Both the position numbers and the translations under genes were made by a program. Below are positions 1 through 8,346 of a stretch of 40,171 nt of DNA, piece after piece; the stretch's first letter is position 1, and each line of letters starts with the position of its first letter. The stretch spans positions 1 to 40,171 of the forward strand of contig JAQUPL010000011.1 in the NCBI GenBank assembly GCA_028716565.1, in the 5' to 3' direction. A model generated the notes under the pieces. It worked only from the letters and a program-made list of their open reading frames with translations. It made no database searches and had not been told where the DNA came from. The DNA is from Candidatus Omnitrophota bacterium (GTDB taxonomy: Bacteria > Omnitrophota > Gorgyraeia > Pluralincolimonadales > Pluralincolimonadaceae).

Positions 1-92
1 AAACCCGGATTGGTTATAAGATTAGCGTAAACATTTGAAGACGAAACCAGAACCAACCCTGCTACTAACCCGAGGAAGAATAGTTTCTTCAC
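1..92 (-). CDS. Start of a secreted protein (partial, runs off the window)
   Basis: Only the first 30 codons are inside the window. They start with GTG at 92 and read MKKLFFLGLVAGLVLVSS, then SNVYA and NLITNPG. This is a classic signal peptide: two lysines, a hydrophobic core, and a signal-peptidase-like V-Y-A before N. The N-L-I-T-N-P-G that follows is the usual mature start of CBM-like and PEP-CTERM-type exported proteins, whose next residues are normally F-E. A purine-rich ribosome site (AAGGAAAGGGGG) lies five bases before GTG and supports this start. The gene has its own promoter at 210-238. It resembles the neighbour at 311-1537, which begins its mature part with NLLKNESFE. The rest of the protein, and so its function, is not visible. 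Confidence 0.75.
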   Translation of the reverse strand, partial: MKKLFFLGLVAGLVLVSSSNVYANLITNPG

Positions 93-132
93 TCTTACCC
101 CCTTTCCTTTTTGTTGCTGTTGTTTTCCATAC

Positions 133-152
133 TTCTGCCCCCGAGGGCAGAA
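133..152 (-). promoter_or_regulatory. GC-rich hairpin in the 5' leader of the left-edge gene
   Basis: A perfect inverted repeat, TTCTGCCC and GGGCAGAA around a 4-base loop, lies about 40 bases before the GTG start and inside the leader predicted from the promoter at 210-238. No U-run follows on either strand, so it is not an intrinsic terminator. It could stabilise the mRNA or be part of a regulatory leader. Confidence 0.45.
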
Positions 153-209
153 TAAAGGAAAATACAATGTGGCTTTATTAGGTTCGAGGATTATTAAGGA
201 ACTAGGTAA

Positions 210-238
210 AATTTACCATGCTATCGTATCTTTGTCAA
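210..238 (-). promoter_or_regulatory. Sigma70-type promoter of the left-edge secreted gene
   Basis: On the minus strand there is a perfect -35 TTGACA (233-238), a 17-base spacer and a -10 TAAATT (210-215, four of six matches). It lies in the 218-base gap between the CBM gene and the left-edge gene and points to the latter, giving a leader of about 110 bases. Nothing else coding is seen in this gap. Confidence 0.6.
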
Positions 239-310
239 GAAAACTAATTTGCTATTTTTCAGCAATTTTTTGCCCACGTGCGCATCGTCACGCAAAAAAT
301 GAAACAGGCC

Positions 311-1537
311 TTATCTCACGAATGACAGATCGTCTATGTATATCCTTCCGGATTTTTTATCGGCATTCACTACGTCATCAAACCGGATGACAAATTCCGT
401 CACAGAAGAAAAATTAGTTATATCCGCGAATTCCTTCAGCGGTATCGCAAATCTTTTCCAATCCTTTGTTATTCCGGAAAGGGTATATTTCCCGGTTTCC
501 CCTTTGGAGTTTTTTAGTTCCAATTTTATGTTCTTCGAAAATCCGGTCGAGCCGTCGCCTTTGACCCAAAGGCTCAATTTGCCGTATTGCGAAAGGTCCA
601 GATCCTGCAGTTTCAGCCAAACGCCGATCATGGCGGGATTCGGGGAATCTACGTCGTAGTCGATCTGAAGGGAGAAACCCGCATCCCCGTGCTTGACCTG
701 CGAGTTAATGGCCGTTGTGCAGCCCTGGGTATTGTCGTTAGGGTCTTTTGCCCAAACGCCGCCTGGGCCCATGTCTCCGAAATTGAAATCGACCGCCATC
801 AATGACAACCCGGTCTCCTCGTCCTGGCCGTCGCCTTCTCCCGTTTTAGGCTTTTCCGTTCCGCCTTTTTCCGCGGGTCTGGCGGCCCTGGTGCCGGGGC
901 GCGACCCAGAAAGGATATATTTCTTGATGCCAATACCCTTTTTTATCTCCTCCGCCGATACGTCGTCAACGTAGAACCTTCCGCTGCCGTTCTCTTTATT
1001 AAGGAACTCCACGACGAAATTACAGTTATCGGCATCGACCGGGGCTATGGCTGACATGGTAATTGCTGTCCACCTCATAGTCGGTGTCCCGGACTCGAAC
1101 ACCGGCCCGTAATCACGGCCTAGTTCCGTCACTACATCCTTGTTATCTTTATCCTTGGTCGTCTTGCGCCATTCTATATGCAGCTGGCCGAAGGCGTTGC
1201 CGCTTAACGGGTCCGACGCGCAGTTTAGGAAATGCGCGGTAAACTTATACCTGTTACCCGGTTTAACTTTCTTATTGGTAAAGAAGATGCCGGTCGAATC
1301 ATTCTGTTTCGGGCAATTGATATATACCGACTGCTGCCCCCTCCTGCTTTCCGTCGTAGAGATCCCGTTATAATCGGAATTCCAGCTGCCCCAATCGAGC
1401 GGCGTCTCGTCCTTGAAACCGGGACGGTTCTCGAAACTCTCGTTCTTAAGGAGGTTCCTCCCGACCAGAGGGGTTTCGGCGGCATACAGAGGGACCGTGA
1501 TCACAATGATGAGCGCGACTAAAAATATTCGCAGCAT
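311..1537 (-). CDS. Secreted protein with two carbohydrate-binding-like domains
   Basis: This 408-residue protein starts with a signal peptide (hydrophobic residues 3-18, then YAAETP). Residues about 28-200 look like a CBM4/9-type jelly roll: NLLKNESFE opening, W and Y aromatic residues, and the closing GRFYVDDVSAEEI, which is the usual last strand. A charged, low-complexity linker (about 205-240, rich in K, G, E) leads to a second beta-sandwich of the CBM11/CIA30 kind (FNFGDMGPGGVW near its start, SGRIYIDDLSFVR at its end). No catalytic domain is present, so it probably binds glycans at or outside the cell surface. The ribosome site AAAGGTG stands six bases before ATG. It follows the PAS/HD-GYP gene by 26 bases and is probably co-transcribed with it. 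Family assignment is by motif only. Confidence 0.7.
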   Translation of the reverse strand: MLRIFLVALIIVITVPLYAAETPLVGRNLLKNESFENRPGFKDETPLDWGSWNSDYNGISTTESRRGQQSVYINCPKQNDSTGIFFTNKKVKPGNRYKFTAHFLNCASDPLSGNAFGQLHIEWRKTTKDKDNKDVVTELGRDYGPVFESGTPTMRWTAITMSAIAPVDADNCNFVVEFLNKENGSGRFYVDDVSAEEIKKGIGIKKYILSGSRPGTRAARPAEKGGTEKPKTGEGDGQDEETGLSLMAVDFNFGDMGPGGVWAKDPNDNTQGCTTAINSQVKHGDAGFSLQIDYDVDSPNPAMIGVWLKLQDLDLSQYGKLSLWVKGDGSTGFSKNIKLELKNSKGETGKYTLSGITKDWKRFAIPLKEFADITNFSSVTEFVIRFDDVVNADKKSGRIYIDDLSFVR

Positions 1538-1563
1538 TTAAAACACCTTTCTCCCCCACAGGA

Positions 1564-4323
1564 TCATTTTTTTGCCTTCTTCTCTTTCGTCACTATCTCC
1601 ATGAAGATCGCCACGATCTTCGGATCGAAATGCGTCCCGGATTCCTCTCTTATTATCTTAAGGGCCTCCCTCTTTGAATAGGCCTTCCGGTAAGGCCTGT
1701 TGGAGACCAGGGCCTGGTAGACATCCACGACCGCTATTATCCTGGCGCCGATCGGTATCTCATCGCCCTTCAATTTGGAACCGTAGCCGTATCCGTCGTA
1801 TCTCTCGTGGTGGTGCAGGATGATCGGAACGACATCCTTAAGGAAATGGACGGGCCTGATTATGTCCGCGCCGATCTGCGGATGCTTCTTTATCACCTCG
1901 AATTCCTTCTTGGTCAGCTTGCCGCGTTTGAGAAGGATCTTCTCGCTGACGCCGAGCTTGCCAATGTCGTGGAGCATGGCGCCGTGCTTGAGGTCATCGA
2001 GCTCCTGGTCGGTAAGATTCATTTTTTTGCCGACTTCCGTCGATAACTTCACCATCTCTTCCGAATGTTCCTCGGTATAGGCATTCTTGGCGCCGACCGT
2101 GTGAGCCAGGGCATAGACCGCCTCTATCGTGTTCAGCCTGTTGCGCTTCAACAGGTCTACGAATTTATTCGTGATATTATTAACCCGCTTCTGCGAATCG
2201 GGATCTACGGGGTTTCGCGCGGTTTTCTTCTTACGCAATTGGCTGCACACGCTTATCGTGTCCCCGCCTTGTTCTTTCGCATGACGTACGCACTTGTCCG
2301 CAGTCGTAAGCAGCTGGTCAACGGTAGCAATGCCGTCCTCGGGATACGAGCAGATACCTATGCTTATCCTGAGTTTTACTTTGCTTGCCCCGAACCTGTG
2401 TTTCTTCATTATCCTCTGTATCCTGTCGGCAAAGGCCAAGGCGCCCTTCTCTTCCGTATCGGGCAGGATGATCGCGAACCCTTCGCCTTCAAACCTTGTG
2501 ACAATGTCTATGCCCCGGGAGGCATGCTGCAGGACTATAGCGAACTCCTGCAGGACCGTATCGCCGTACTCGTGCCCGTAGGTGTCGTTTACGGATTTGA
2601 AATAATCTATGTCCACCATAAGTATCGAAAGGGGCGTGGCCCTGCGTTTCGATAATTCAAATTCAGAATGCAATCTCCTCTGGAGATAACGGTAATTATA
2701 AAGCTGGGTATGCGGGTCTATGAGGGCGAGGGCTTCAGCCTCTTTTTTCTCGCGCTCTATCCTCTTGAGCTCCGAAATGTCCCTGAATATCCCCTGCGCC
2801 ACTTTCCTCCCGCCGATCTCGAAGACAGAGACGCTTATATAGACCGGCACCCTTTCGCCCTTTGAATTGAATATCTCCGCCTCAAGGGAGGGAGTATGGG
2901 AGTTTTTCATTTCCTGCGCATCGCTGGTTATACTGTAAAATTTTTCCTTATAGCTCTCGACTTCTTCCGGCGGATGAAGCTTGGCCTGGCTTATACCGAT
3001 GAGCCCCTTTCTGGGCTTGCCCATCAGGTTCTCCGCCGCTTTGTTTACATCTAATATCTCGCCTGTCCGCAGATCCGCGATAAATATCGCGTCGTTAGCC
3101 GACTCGAAGATCCTCCGGAACTTCTCCTCGGATTCCTTAAGCTGGAATTCGAGCTTTTTTCTCACGGTAATATCGCGCGCGATGCCGGTCGTGCCGATAA
3201 CCTCGCCTTTCTCGTTAAAGATGGGGGTCTTGATCGTCTCTATCCACTGCACCCTCCCGTCCTTATCGTGCATCGGCTCTTCTATTATTTTTCTCCTCCC
3301 CGTCCGTATGACCTCGGCATCATCAGCCCTGTAGCTCTCCGAGAGGTTCCTGGGCCATATATCAAAATCGTTCTTACCAACGAGGTCTTTGGGCGCTACT
3401 CCGCAAGCCCTGCTGAACGGCTCATTTACCGCGATAAACCTGCTCTCCTTATCTTTGAGCCACGCGATATCGGGGATGTTGTCGAGTATGGCTTCCTGCT
3501 GCTTCTCGATCTCTTTAAGTATTTCTTCGGTCCGCTTCCTCTTTGTGATATCGAACATGACACCCTGGAGGAAGAGCGGCTTCCCGGATTCGTCTTTTAT
3601 TACCGACGCCTCATCGGTGACCCATATGACGCGGCCGTCCTTCCTCGCCATCCTGTAATCCATCCGGAAAGACGACATGGACTTATGGCATTTCTCCAAC
3701 TCGGCAACGACCCTGTCGCGGTCTTCCGGATACAGCTGTTTCAGCCATATCTCCCCCTCCGCCCTATAGTACTCTTCCGGGGTGAACCCCAGCAGGTCCT
3801 TGATCTGGGGGCTGATGAAAAGCGTCCTGCTGTCCTTGCCCAGGTCCGCGATGTAAGTGACCGCCGGAAGTTTTTCGACAAGGGAACGGTATTTCTTTTC
3901 CGTCTTCGCCCTCTCTTCGTCCAGGCGTTTATGTTCGGTCACATCCTCTACGACCTCGATCACGGAGATTATGTTGCCGGCCCTGTCCTTGACCGGCGAG
4001 GAGACCACGCGGAAATTTACTATTCTATCAAATCGGGGCGTCTCGGTGACGGCTTCATGGACTTTTCCGTCTTTTAGGGTTTTTGCGGTCGGACAATATG
4101 AACATTTCTCGTTGCGCGGCGGGTTATTGAAACAGGTATAACAGATAGGCTTTTTGTTTACGTCCACTTCCGGGAACCATTTCTTCATGACTTTGTTTAA
4201 GGCGAGGATCTGCATCTCCGGGCTTATTACGGCAACGCCCACCCCAAAGTCATCGAATAATGCGAAAGCGACCTTATTATCCTTGACCCACTTATCGTTC
4301 TTTACGAAGAGGTTTACGAACAT
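1564..4323 (-). CDS. Multi-PAS sensor with degenerate GGDEF and HD-GYP domains
   Basis: This 919-residue cytoplasmic signalling protein has no membrane segment. Four PAS-like domains are visible (about 18-132, 145-262, 270-388, 397-520). The first carries a four-cysteine cluster (CYTC and CSYC) seen in some PAS subfamilies, possibly a metal or redox site. A GGDEF domain follows (about 535-700; DPHTQLYNYRYL, MVDIDYFKSVNDTYGHEYGD), but its signature reads EGEGF instead of GG(D/E)EF, so cyclase activity is doubtful. The C-terminal HD-GYP phosphodiesterase domain (about 730-910) keeps HDIGKLG, HHHERYDG and GDEIPIGARI, although GYP is GYG. The likely role is sensor-controlled hydrolysis of cyclic di-GMP, with the GGDEF part as a possible nucleotide sensor. 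A ribosome site (TAGGAG) precedes ATG closely. It lies 17 bases after the aldolase gene. Confidence 0.85.
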   Translation of the reverse strand: MFVNLFVKNDKWVKDNKVAFALFDDFGVGVAVISPEMQILALNKVMKKWFPEVDVNKKPICYTCFNNPPRNEKCSYCPTAKTLKDGKVHEAVTETPRFDRIVNFRVVSSPVKDRAGNIISVIEVVEDVTEHKRLDEERAKTEKKYRSLVEKLPAVTYIADLGKDSRTLFISPQIKDLLGFTPEEYYRAEGEIWLKQLYPEDRDRVVAELEKCHKSMSSFRMDYRMARKDGRVIWVTDEASVIKDESGKPLFLQGVMFDITKRKRTEEILKEIEKQQEAILDNIPDIAWLKDKESRFIAVNEPFSRACGVAPKDLVGKNDFDIWPRNLSESYRADDAEVIRTGRRKIIEEPMHDKDGRVQWIETIKTPIFNEKGEVIGTTGIARDITVRKKLEFQLKESEEKFRRIFESANDAIFIADLRTGEILDVNKAAENLMGKPRKGLIGISQAKLHPPEEVESYKEKFYSITSDAQEMKNSHTPSLEAEIFNSKGERVPVYISVSVFEIGGRKVAQGIFRDISELKRIEREKKEAEALALIDPHTQLYNYRYLQRRLHSEFELSKRRATPLSILMVDIDYFKSVNDTYGHEYGDTVLQEFAIVLQHASRGIDIVTRFEGEGFAIILPDTEEKGALAFADRIQRIMKKHRFGASKVKLRISIGICSYPEDGIATVDQLLTTADKCVRHAKEQGGDTISVCSQLRKKKTARNPVDPDSQKRVNNITNKFVDLLKRNRLNTIEAVYALAHTVGAKNAYTEEHSEEMVKLSTEVGKKMNLTDQELDDLKHGAMLHDIGKLGVSEKILLKRGKLTKKEFEVIKKHPQIGADIIRPVHFLKDVVPIILHHHERYDGYGYGSKLKGDEIPIGARIIAVVDVYQALVSNRPYRKAYSKREALKIIREESGTHFDPKIVAIFMEIVTKEKKAKK

Positions 4324-4340
4324 TAACTCCTACGCTCCGT

Positions 4341-5138
4341 TCAGGGCTTAGTCTTGCCTTTGAGGGTATCCAGCATCTGCTTCGCCTTGTCAATAGAGAT
4401 GTTGTCGTGGACGATGGCGCGGATCGTCTTTATCATCGCCACCGGATTTCCGGACTGCCATATATTGCGCCCCATATCCACCCCGCACGCGCCGCGCTTT
4501 ATCGCCTCATACGCTATCTCGAGCGCGTCTGTCTCCGTTTTTAACTTCGGGCCGCCTGCGATGACGAGCGGCACAGGGCAGCTCTTTACCACTTTCTCGA
4601 AATCTTCGCAATAATAAGTCTTCACGAAACTTGCGCCTAATTCCGCGGCGATCCTGCAGCAGAGCGACAGGTAACGGGCGTCCCTCTTCTCAAGCTCCTT
4701 CCCGACCGCGGTCACTGCCAATGCCGGTATCCCGTATTCCATCCCCTCGTCGACGAGCCTTGAAAAATTTACGATAGTCTGGTGCTCATGCTTCGAACCT
4801 ATATAGATAGAGAACGCAACGGCCGAAACATTCAGGCGGACCGCGTCTTTCATTGAGACCGTGATCTCTTCATTGGAGAGGTCTTCGCCTATTATGGTGT
4901 TCCCGCCTGAGGCCCTGAGGACTATCGGTATATCGATGCCGGCATCAACGCAATTCCGCAGCACCCCCCGCGTGGGCATGAGCGCGTCTGTATAAGGAAG
5001 CAGCGGTTTGATTGTCTTGGAAGGATCTTCTAATCTCTGGACGGGCCCGAGAAAATATCCGTGGTCTATTGCGAGCATGACTGTGCGGCCATCCGGCTTT
5101 ATTATCCGGCTTAGGCGGTTCTTGAGTCCCCAATCCAT
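4341..5138 (-). CDS. Class I aldolase of the FbaB/LsrF family
   Basis: This 265-residue TIM-barrel protein is of the DeoC/FbaB/LsrF group. Visible family marks are MLAIDHGYFLGP (residues 21-32), ALMPTRGVLR, VLRASGG, the putative Schiff-base lysine K173 in FVKTYY, and the phosphate-binding end segment VIAGGPK followed by GACGVDMGRNIWQ. Genome pipelines usually label such proteins 3-hydroxy-5-phosphonooxypentane-2,4-dione thiolase (LsrF), but no other lsr gene is here, so autoinducer-2 breakdown is unlikely. Alternatives are fructose-bisphosphate aldolase or an aldolase of aromatic amino acid synthesis (ADH synthase type). It has its own promoter at 5173-5200 and a good ribosome site (AAGGAG, seven bases from ATG). 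The two-component gene downstream follows within 17 bases. Confidence 0.75.
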   Translation of the reverse strand: MDWGLKNRLSRIIKPDGRTVMLAIDHGYFLGPVQRLEDPSKTIKPLLPYTDALMPTRGVLRNCVDAGIDIPIVLRASGGNTIIGEDLSNEEITVSMKDAVRLNVSAVAFSIYIGSKHEHQTIVNFSRLVDEGMEYGIPALAVTAVGKELEKRDARYLSLCCRIAAELGASFVKTYYCEDFEKVVKSCPVPLVIAGGPKLKTETDALEIAYEAIKRGACGVDMGRNIWQSGNPVAMIKTIRAIVHDNISIDKAKQMLDTLKGKTKP

Positions 5139-5155
5139 GTTGTAACTCCTTTTTT

Positions 5156-5176
5156 GGTGGGCAGTATATTTAATTA
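5156..5176 (+). repeat. Diverged copy of the dispersed palindromic repeat
   Basis: The sequence GGTGGGCAGTATATTTAATT matches the repeat core GGTGACAGTATACTTAATT except for one extra base near the GGTG end and one C-to-T change. It sits between the promoter -10 and the ribosome site of the aldolase gene. The match may be chance in AT-rich DNA, so this is tentative. Confidence 0.35.
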
Positions 5177-5200
5177 TACCCTATTTGACTCATTTTTCAA
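5173..5200 (-). promoter_or_regulatory. Promoter of the aldolase operon
   Basis: Minus strand: -35 TTGAAA (5195-5200), 16-base spacer, perfect -10 TATAAT (5173-5178). It lies in the 82-base gap after the M48 protease gene and would give a leader of roughly 30 bases. A diverged copy of the dispersed repeat (5156-5176) touches the -10 region. Confidence 0.65.
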
Positions 5201-5220
5201 GAGGATTAGAAACGTTTCGT

Positions 5221-6705
5221 TCATAACTCCCCGTTCCTGCTCTTCTCGATCAGGTACTGGAGCATCTCGAGCTCACCCTTATCGAACCAGATATTCCCGC
5301 ATTTAAAACATTTATCTATGATGACCGGCAGCCCGTACGTGAAGAAGCCGCGTTCCATCGCCTCCCGGCACCTGGGACAGGCCAACTTATCTGTCACGTT
5401 AAAGAAGTTAGGCGGGTTCTCCCTCCAATGGCTCTTCATGAGCGCTTCGGAGGACTCTCTTATCTCTCCGGGAAATAAATAATTTTCCCTCGCGATTATC
5501 CTGGTTGCTACATCGGAGGCGGCCAAAACCCCTCCGCAAAAACGGCACTTCATTGCCGGCGCGCCCTCATATGATATTTCCGAAAGCGCCTGGCCGCATT
5601 TAGGGCAGAACGGCCCTCCTCTCCGGGCGTCAACGGAAAGCCCTTCCAATTCGACCGGCTCCTCTTCGACCACTGTCTTAGGCGCCGTCCTTATACCGCT
5701 CTTTAAAGACTGCAAGTCGGAGTGCGCCATGTCGAGCAGTATATTAAGGCGGTTCTTGAACGGCGGATGCGTCGAAAAGAGGTCGGAAAATATGCCCTCG
5801 GACTCCGAGAGGCTGTCGGTATCCGGGGCCGTTATGAATATCGGCGAGAGCGAGCCGGGTATCACTCCCACCCCGCGCCACCCCCTTGATATAAGATAGA
5901 GGGCCTCGGAGAGCGCTACCGGGTCCCTTGTTAGGCGGACCGCGACGGCGTCGGCCCGGTATTCGCGCTGTCTGGAGATGAACATATTAAGGAGATGGTT
6001 CGCGCCTTTTACGACGAGAAGGACCAGGTAGACGACCAGGAGATACGCCCCGAACCTCGCGCCGACGCTAACCCTCTCTTTGGAGCTGTCGCCGGACCTC
6101 CCCAAGGTGATCCTGTTGATCCCTTCGAGTAGCGCGCCGTAGATACCGAAGAGGGAGCATATCACCGTCGTCGAAAAACTGTCGCCGGAGGCGATGTGCG
6201 CGGCCTCATGGCCGACGACTGCCTCTAGCTGGCTCCTGCTAAGCCTCGAGAGCAGCCCCTCGGTGACGCCTATGGCGGAATTTCCCTCGAGATCCGATAC
6301 GGCGAAGGCGTTCATCCCGCTAGAGGGCACGACGTAGCATCCGATCTTCCTTCCGCCTGTGGCGATAGAAACCTCATCGACGACATTCCGGAACATCTTA
6401 TGGTAGGTATCCCCGAGGTCCGGCGCCCTGGCGTCGAGAAGATTAGTCAAATCCGCTATCATATTCCGGGTCGAATAGTACCAATGGAGGGATGCGACCG
6501 CGAGGGCAACGGCAAATACTATCACAAATTCTCCCGGGGAGAAGAGCTGCGCCGGGCCGGCGAACGGAGACTGGGAACTAAAAAACATCCTCGTCACTAT
6601 CCAGAGGAGTTCGGCGACGAGGAAATAAAATACCAGCAGAAAGACGAAGACTGCTTTTATTACCCACGTCTTCTCTTTCTCTATCTCGACAAATGAGTAG
6701 GGCAT
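5221..6705 (-). CDS. M48-family membrane metalloprotease with C-terminal zinc ribbons
   Basis: This 494-residue protein combines an HtpX/Ste24-like protease with extra zinc-binding parts. Two membrane segments lie near the N-terminus (about 15-38 and 58-75), followed by the zinc motif HEAAH at 166-170, further hydrophobic segments, and the third-ligand region REYRADAVAV. From about residue 355 two cysteine clusters follow: CPKC paired with CRFC, and CPRC paired with CFKCGNIWFDKGELE, the latter a TFIIB-type zinc ribbon with its usual W-D-K-G-E-L tail. Classical HtpX has about 290 residues and lacks this tail. It likely cleaves misfolded or specific membrane proteins, with the ribbons binding substrate or a partner. 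It lies six bases after lemA, an association common for M48 proteases. Confidence 0.85.
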   Translation of the reverse strand: MPYSFVEIEKEKTWVIKAVFVFLLVFYFLVAELLWIVTRMFFSSQSPFAGPAQLFSPGEFVIVFAVALAVASLHWYYSTRNMIADLTNLLDARAPDLGDTYHKMFRNVVDEVSIATGGRKIGCYVVPSSGMNAFAVSDLEGNSAIGVTEGLLSRLSRSQLEAVVGHEAAHIASGDSFSTTVICSLFGIYGALLEGINRITLGRSGDSSKERVSVGARFGAYLLVVYLVLLVVKGANHLLNMFISRQREYRADAVAVRLTRDPVALSEALYLISRGWRGVGVIPGSLSPIFITAPDTDSLSESEGIFSDLFSTHPPFKNRLNILLDMAHSDLQSLKSGIRTAPKTVVEEEPVELEGLSVDARRGGPFCPKCGQALSEISYEGAPAMKCRFCGGVLAASDVATRIIARENYLFPGEIRESSEALMKSHWRENPPNFFNVTDKLACPRCREAMERGFFTYGLPVIIDKCFKCGNIWFDKGELEMLQYLIEKSRNGEL

Positions 6706-6711
6706 TTAACT

Positions 6712-7269
6712 CTAGGTGAAGCTGACTTTTGGCGGCTCCCTCTCCGCGAGGTCCTTGAGCTCGAAGAATTCTTCCGGGGCGAAACCCAGCGCCGGGGCGA
6801 CCGTATTGGCCGGGAAGGTCTTGACAGTCGTATTATAGCGCGTGACCTCGTCGTTGTAATACTGCCTTGCGAAGGCGATCTTGTTCTCGGTAGAGGTCAA
6901 TTCTTCCTGCAGCGCCAGCATGTTCTGGTTCGCCTTCAGGTCCGGATATTTTTCTGCGACTGCGAAAAGTGAGCGCAAAGCTCCGGTAAGCATGTTCTCC
7001 GCGCCCTCTTTGTCCTTGACCGTCGTCGCCTGGGTCGCCTGGGTGCGCGCCTTTATGACGTTCTCGAGGGTCTCGCGCTCGAACTTCATATATCCCTTCG
7101 CCGTCTCGACGAGGTTAGGGATAAGGTCGTGCCTCCTCTTGAGCTGGACATCTATCTGTGCCCAACCGTTCTTGACCCGCATCTTCAGCTGGACCAGGCC
7201 GTTATAAACGCCGATCAGCCAAAGCACCGCGACGACTACGATGACAAGAATGATAAATAATGCGGCCAT
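6712..7269 (-). CDS. lemA: LemA family protein
   Basis: This 185-residue protein has one N-terminal membrane helix (about 3-22) and then the LemA helical bundle. Recognisable marks are YNGLVQLKMRVKNGWAQIDV, KRRHDLIPNLVETAKGY, and the family's typical ending with FPANTVAPALGF and EEFFEL. The soluble part should face the outside of the inner membrane. The biochemical role of LemA is unsettled, but it is often encoded beside M48 or TPM-domain proteins, as here. A strong ribosome site (GGGAGGT) stands six bases before ATG and a promoter at 7291-7319 serves this gene and the protease. Confidence 0.92.
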   Translation of the reverse strand: MAALFIILVIVVVAVLWLIGVYNGLVQLKMRVKNGWAQIDVQLKRRHDLIPNLVETAKGYMKFERETLENVIKARTQATQATTVKDKEGAENMLTGALRSLFAVAEKYPDLKANQNMLALQEELTSTENKIAFARQYYNDEVTRYNTTVKTFPANTVAPALGFAPEEFFELKDLAEREPPKVSFT

Positions 7270-7290
7270 AGCGCTACCTCCCTTTTTTAA

Positions 7291-7319
7291 AGTATACCCG
7301 ATTTATTTATGGGGTTCAA
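7291..7319 (-). promoter_or_regulatory. Promoter of lemA and the M48 protease
   Basis: Minus strand: -35 TTGAAC (7314-7319), 17-base spacer, -10 TATACT (7291-7296, five of six). It overlaps the last codons of the upstream dehydrogenase gene and gives a leader of about 15 bases that holds the ribosome site. Confidence 0.6.
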
Positions 7320-8334
7320 TGATGACTTTTATGGAATTCGAGGCGCCGGCGACAAGCTTAAAGCCTTTGCCCGCGTCGGCCAGGGCGAACCGGTGCGTTA
7401 TCATATCCTTGGCGTTTATTTTGCGCGATCGCAGCAATTCGAGGGCCTCAAGGTGTTCTTTGGGGCTGGCCGCGTAAGAGCTGGTAAGGGTCGCTTCGTT
7501 GCGCCAGAAAATATCATTTATGGATTTGGGAAGCATGAGGTCTTTCTCTGCGGCCGCGAAAAAAAGGACGGTCCCGCCGCGCTCTACCGAGGCCAGCGCC
7601 TGTTCTACGGCGGACTTGGCGCCGGCGCACAGAATGACTACGTCGGCGAGTATACCGCCGTTTGCGGCTTTCAATTTTTCCGGGGAATATTCCTTCGCGT
7701 TAAAGGCGATATCCGCGCCGAATTTCTTAGCGGCGTCGATACGGTATTGCGATATATCTGTCGCCGCGACTAATTTCGCGCCGAGAGCGCGCGCATATTG
7801 GATATGCAGGAGGCCTGATATCCCGCTTCCTATTACGAGGACTGTCTTTCCCTTTTTTATTCCGGCCAGCCTCTGGCCGCGCAGGACGCAAGCTAGAGGC
7901 TCGATGAATGTCGCCTCGTCAAAAGAGACGTCTGCAGGCAGCGGATAGACGCCCCCCTTCCCGATATTTACCGCCGGGATGTGAACAAATTCGGCAAACC
8001 CTCCCGGATAGAAATTAGTCTTGCGTAGTGTTTCGCATACGGTTTCGTGGCCACTAAGGCAATAGTGGCAATTAAGGCAAGGGACATGGTGTGAGGCCGC
8101 TATACGGTCGCCTATTTTAAAATTCTTTACGCCCGCGCCGGTCTTTTCAACCGTCCCGGCTATCTCGTGGCCGAGGACAAGCGGCACCCTGCCGATGCGG
8201 TACCACTCCATTACGTCGCTTCCGCAAATGCCGCTCGAGACCACCCGGATGAGGATATCGCCCGGCCCGATATCCGGGACGGGCGCCTCTTCGAGGCGGA
8301 CATCATTGTTGCTATAATACATCGCGACTCGCAT
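7303..8334 (-). CDS. Zinc-dependent alcohol/polyol dehydrogenase
   Basis: This 343-residue medium-chain dehydrogenase resembles the sorbitol/threonine dehydrogenase branch. The catalytic zinc site is visible (C37 in SGICGSD, H56-E57 in LGHEIAG) and the structural zinc is held by C86, C89, C92 and C100. A Rossmann fold starts at VLVIGSGISGLLHIQYA, and ATDIS with an acidic residue at the end of the second strand suggests NAD rather than NADP. It would oxidise an alcohol or sugar alcohol reversibly; the substrate cannot be read from the sequence. It is the last gene of a six-gene operon, 12 bases after the FmdB-like gene. Confidence 0.88.
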   Translation of the reverse strand: MRVAMYYSNNDVRLEEAPVPDIGPGDILIRVVSSGICGSDVMEWYRIGRVPLVLGHEIAGTVEKTGAGVKNFKIGDRIAASHHVPCLNCHYCLSGHETVCETLRKTNFYPGGFAEFVHIPAVNIGKGGVYPLPADVSFDEATFIEPLACVLRGQRLAGIKKGKTVLVIGSGISGLLHIQYARALGAKLVAATDISQYRIDAAKKFGADIAFNAKEYSPEKLKAANGGILADVVILCAGAKSAVEQALASVERGGTVLFFAAAEKDLMLPKSINDIFWRNEATLTSSYAASPKEHLEALELLRSRKINAKDMITHRFALADAGKGFKLVAGASNSIKVIIEPHK

Positions 8335-8346
8335 AGAAATCCTTTT

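Noticed and set aside
133-152. GC-rich hairpin as an intrinsic terminator
   Set aside because: No run of T follows the stem on either strand; it lies inside a predicted leader instead.
3268-4077. Long open frame on the plus strand opposite the PAS sensor gene
   Set aside because: It is antisense to clear PAS domains, has no family motif and no ribosome site. The same holds for long antisense frames at 8887-9786 and 23717-24559.
4341-5138. LsrF, implying an autoinducer-2 (lsr) system
   Set aside because: No lsrK, lsrR, lsrB or transporter genes are nearby, and the family is broad.
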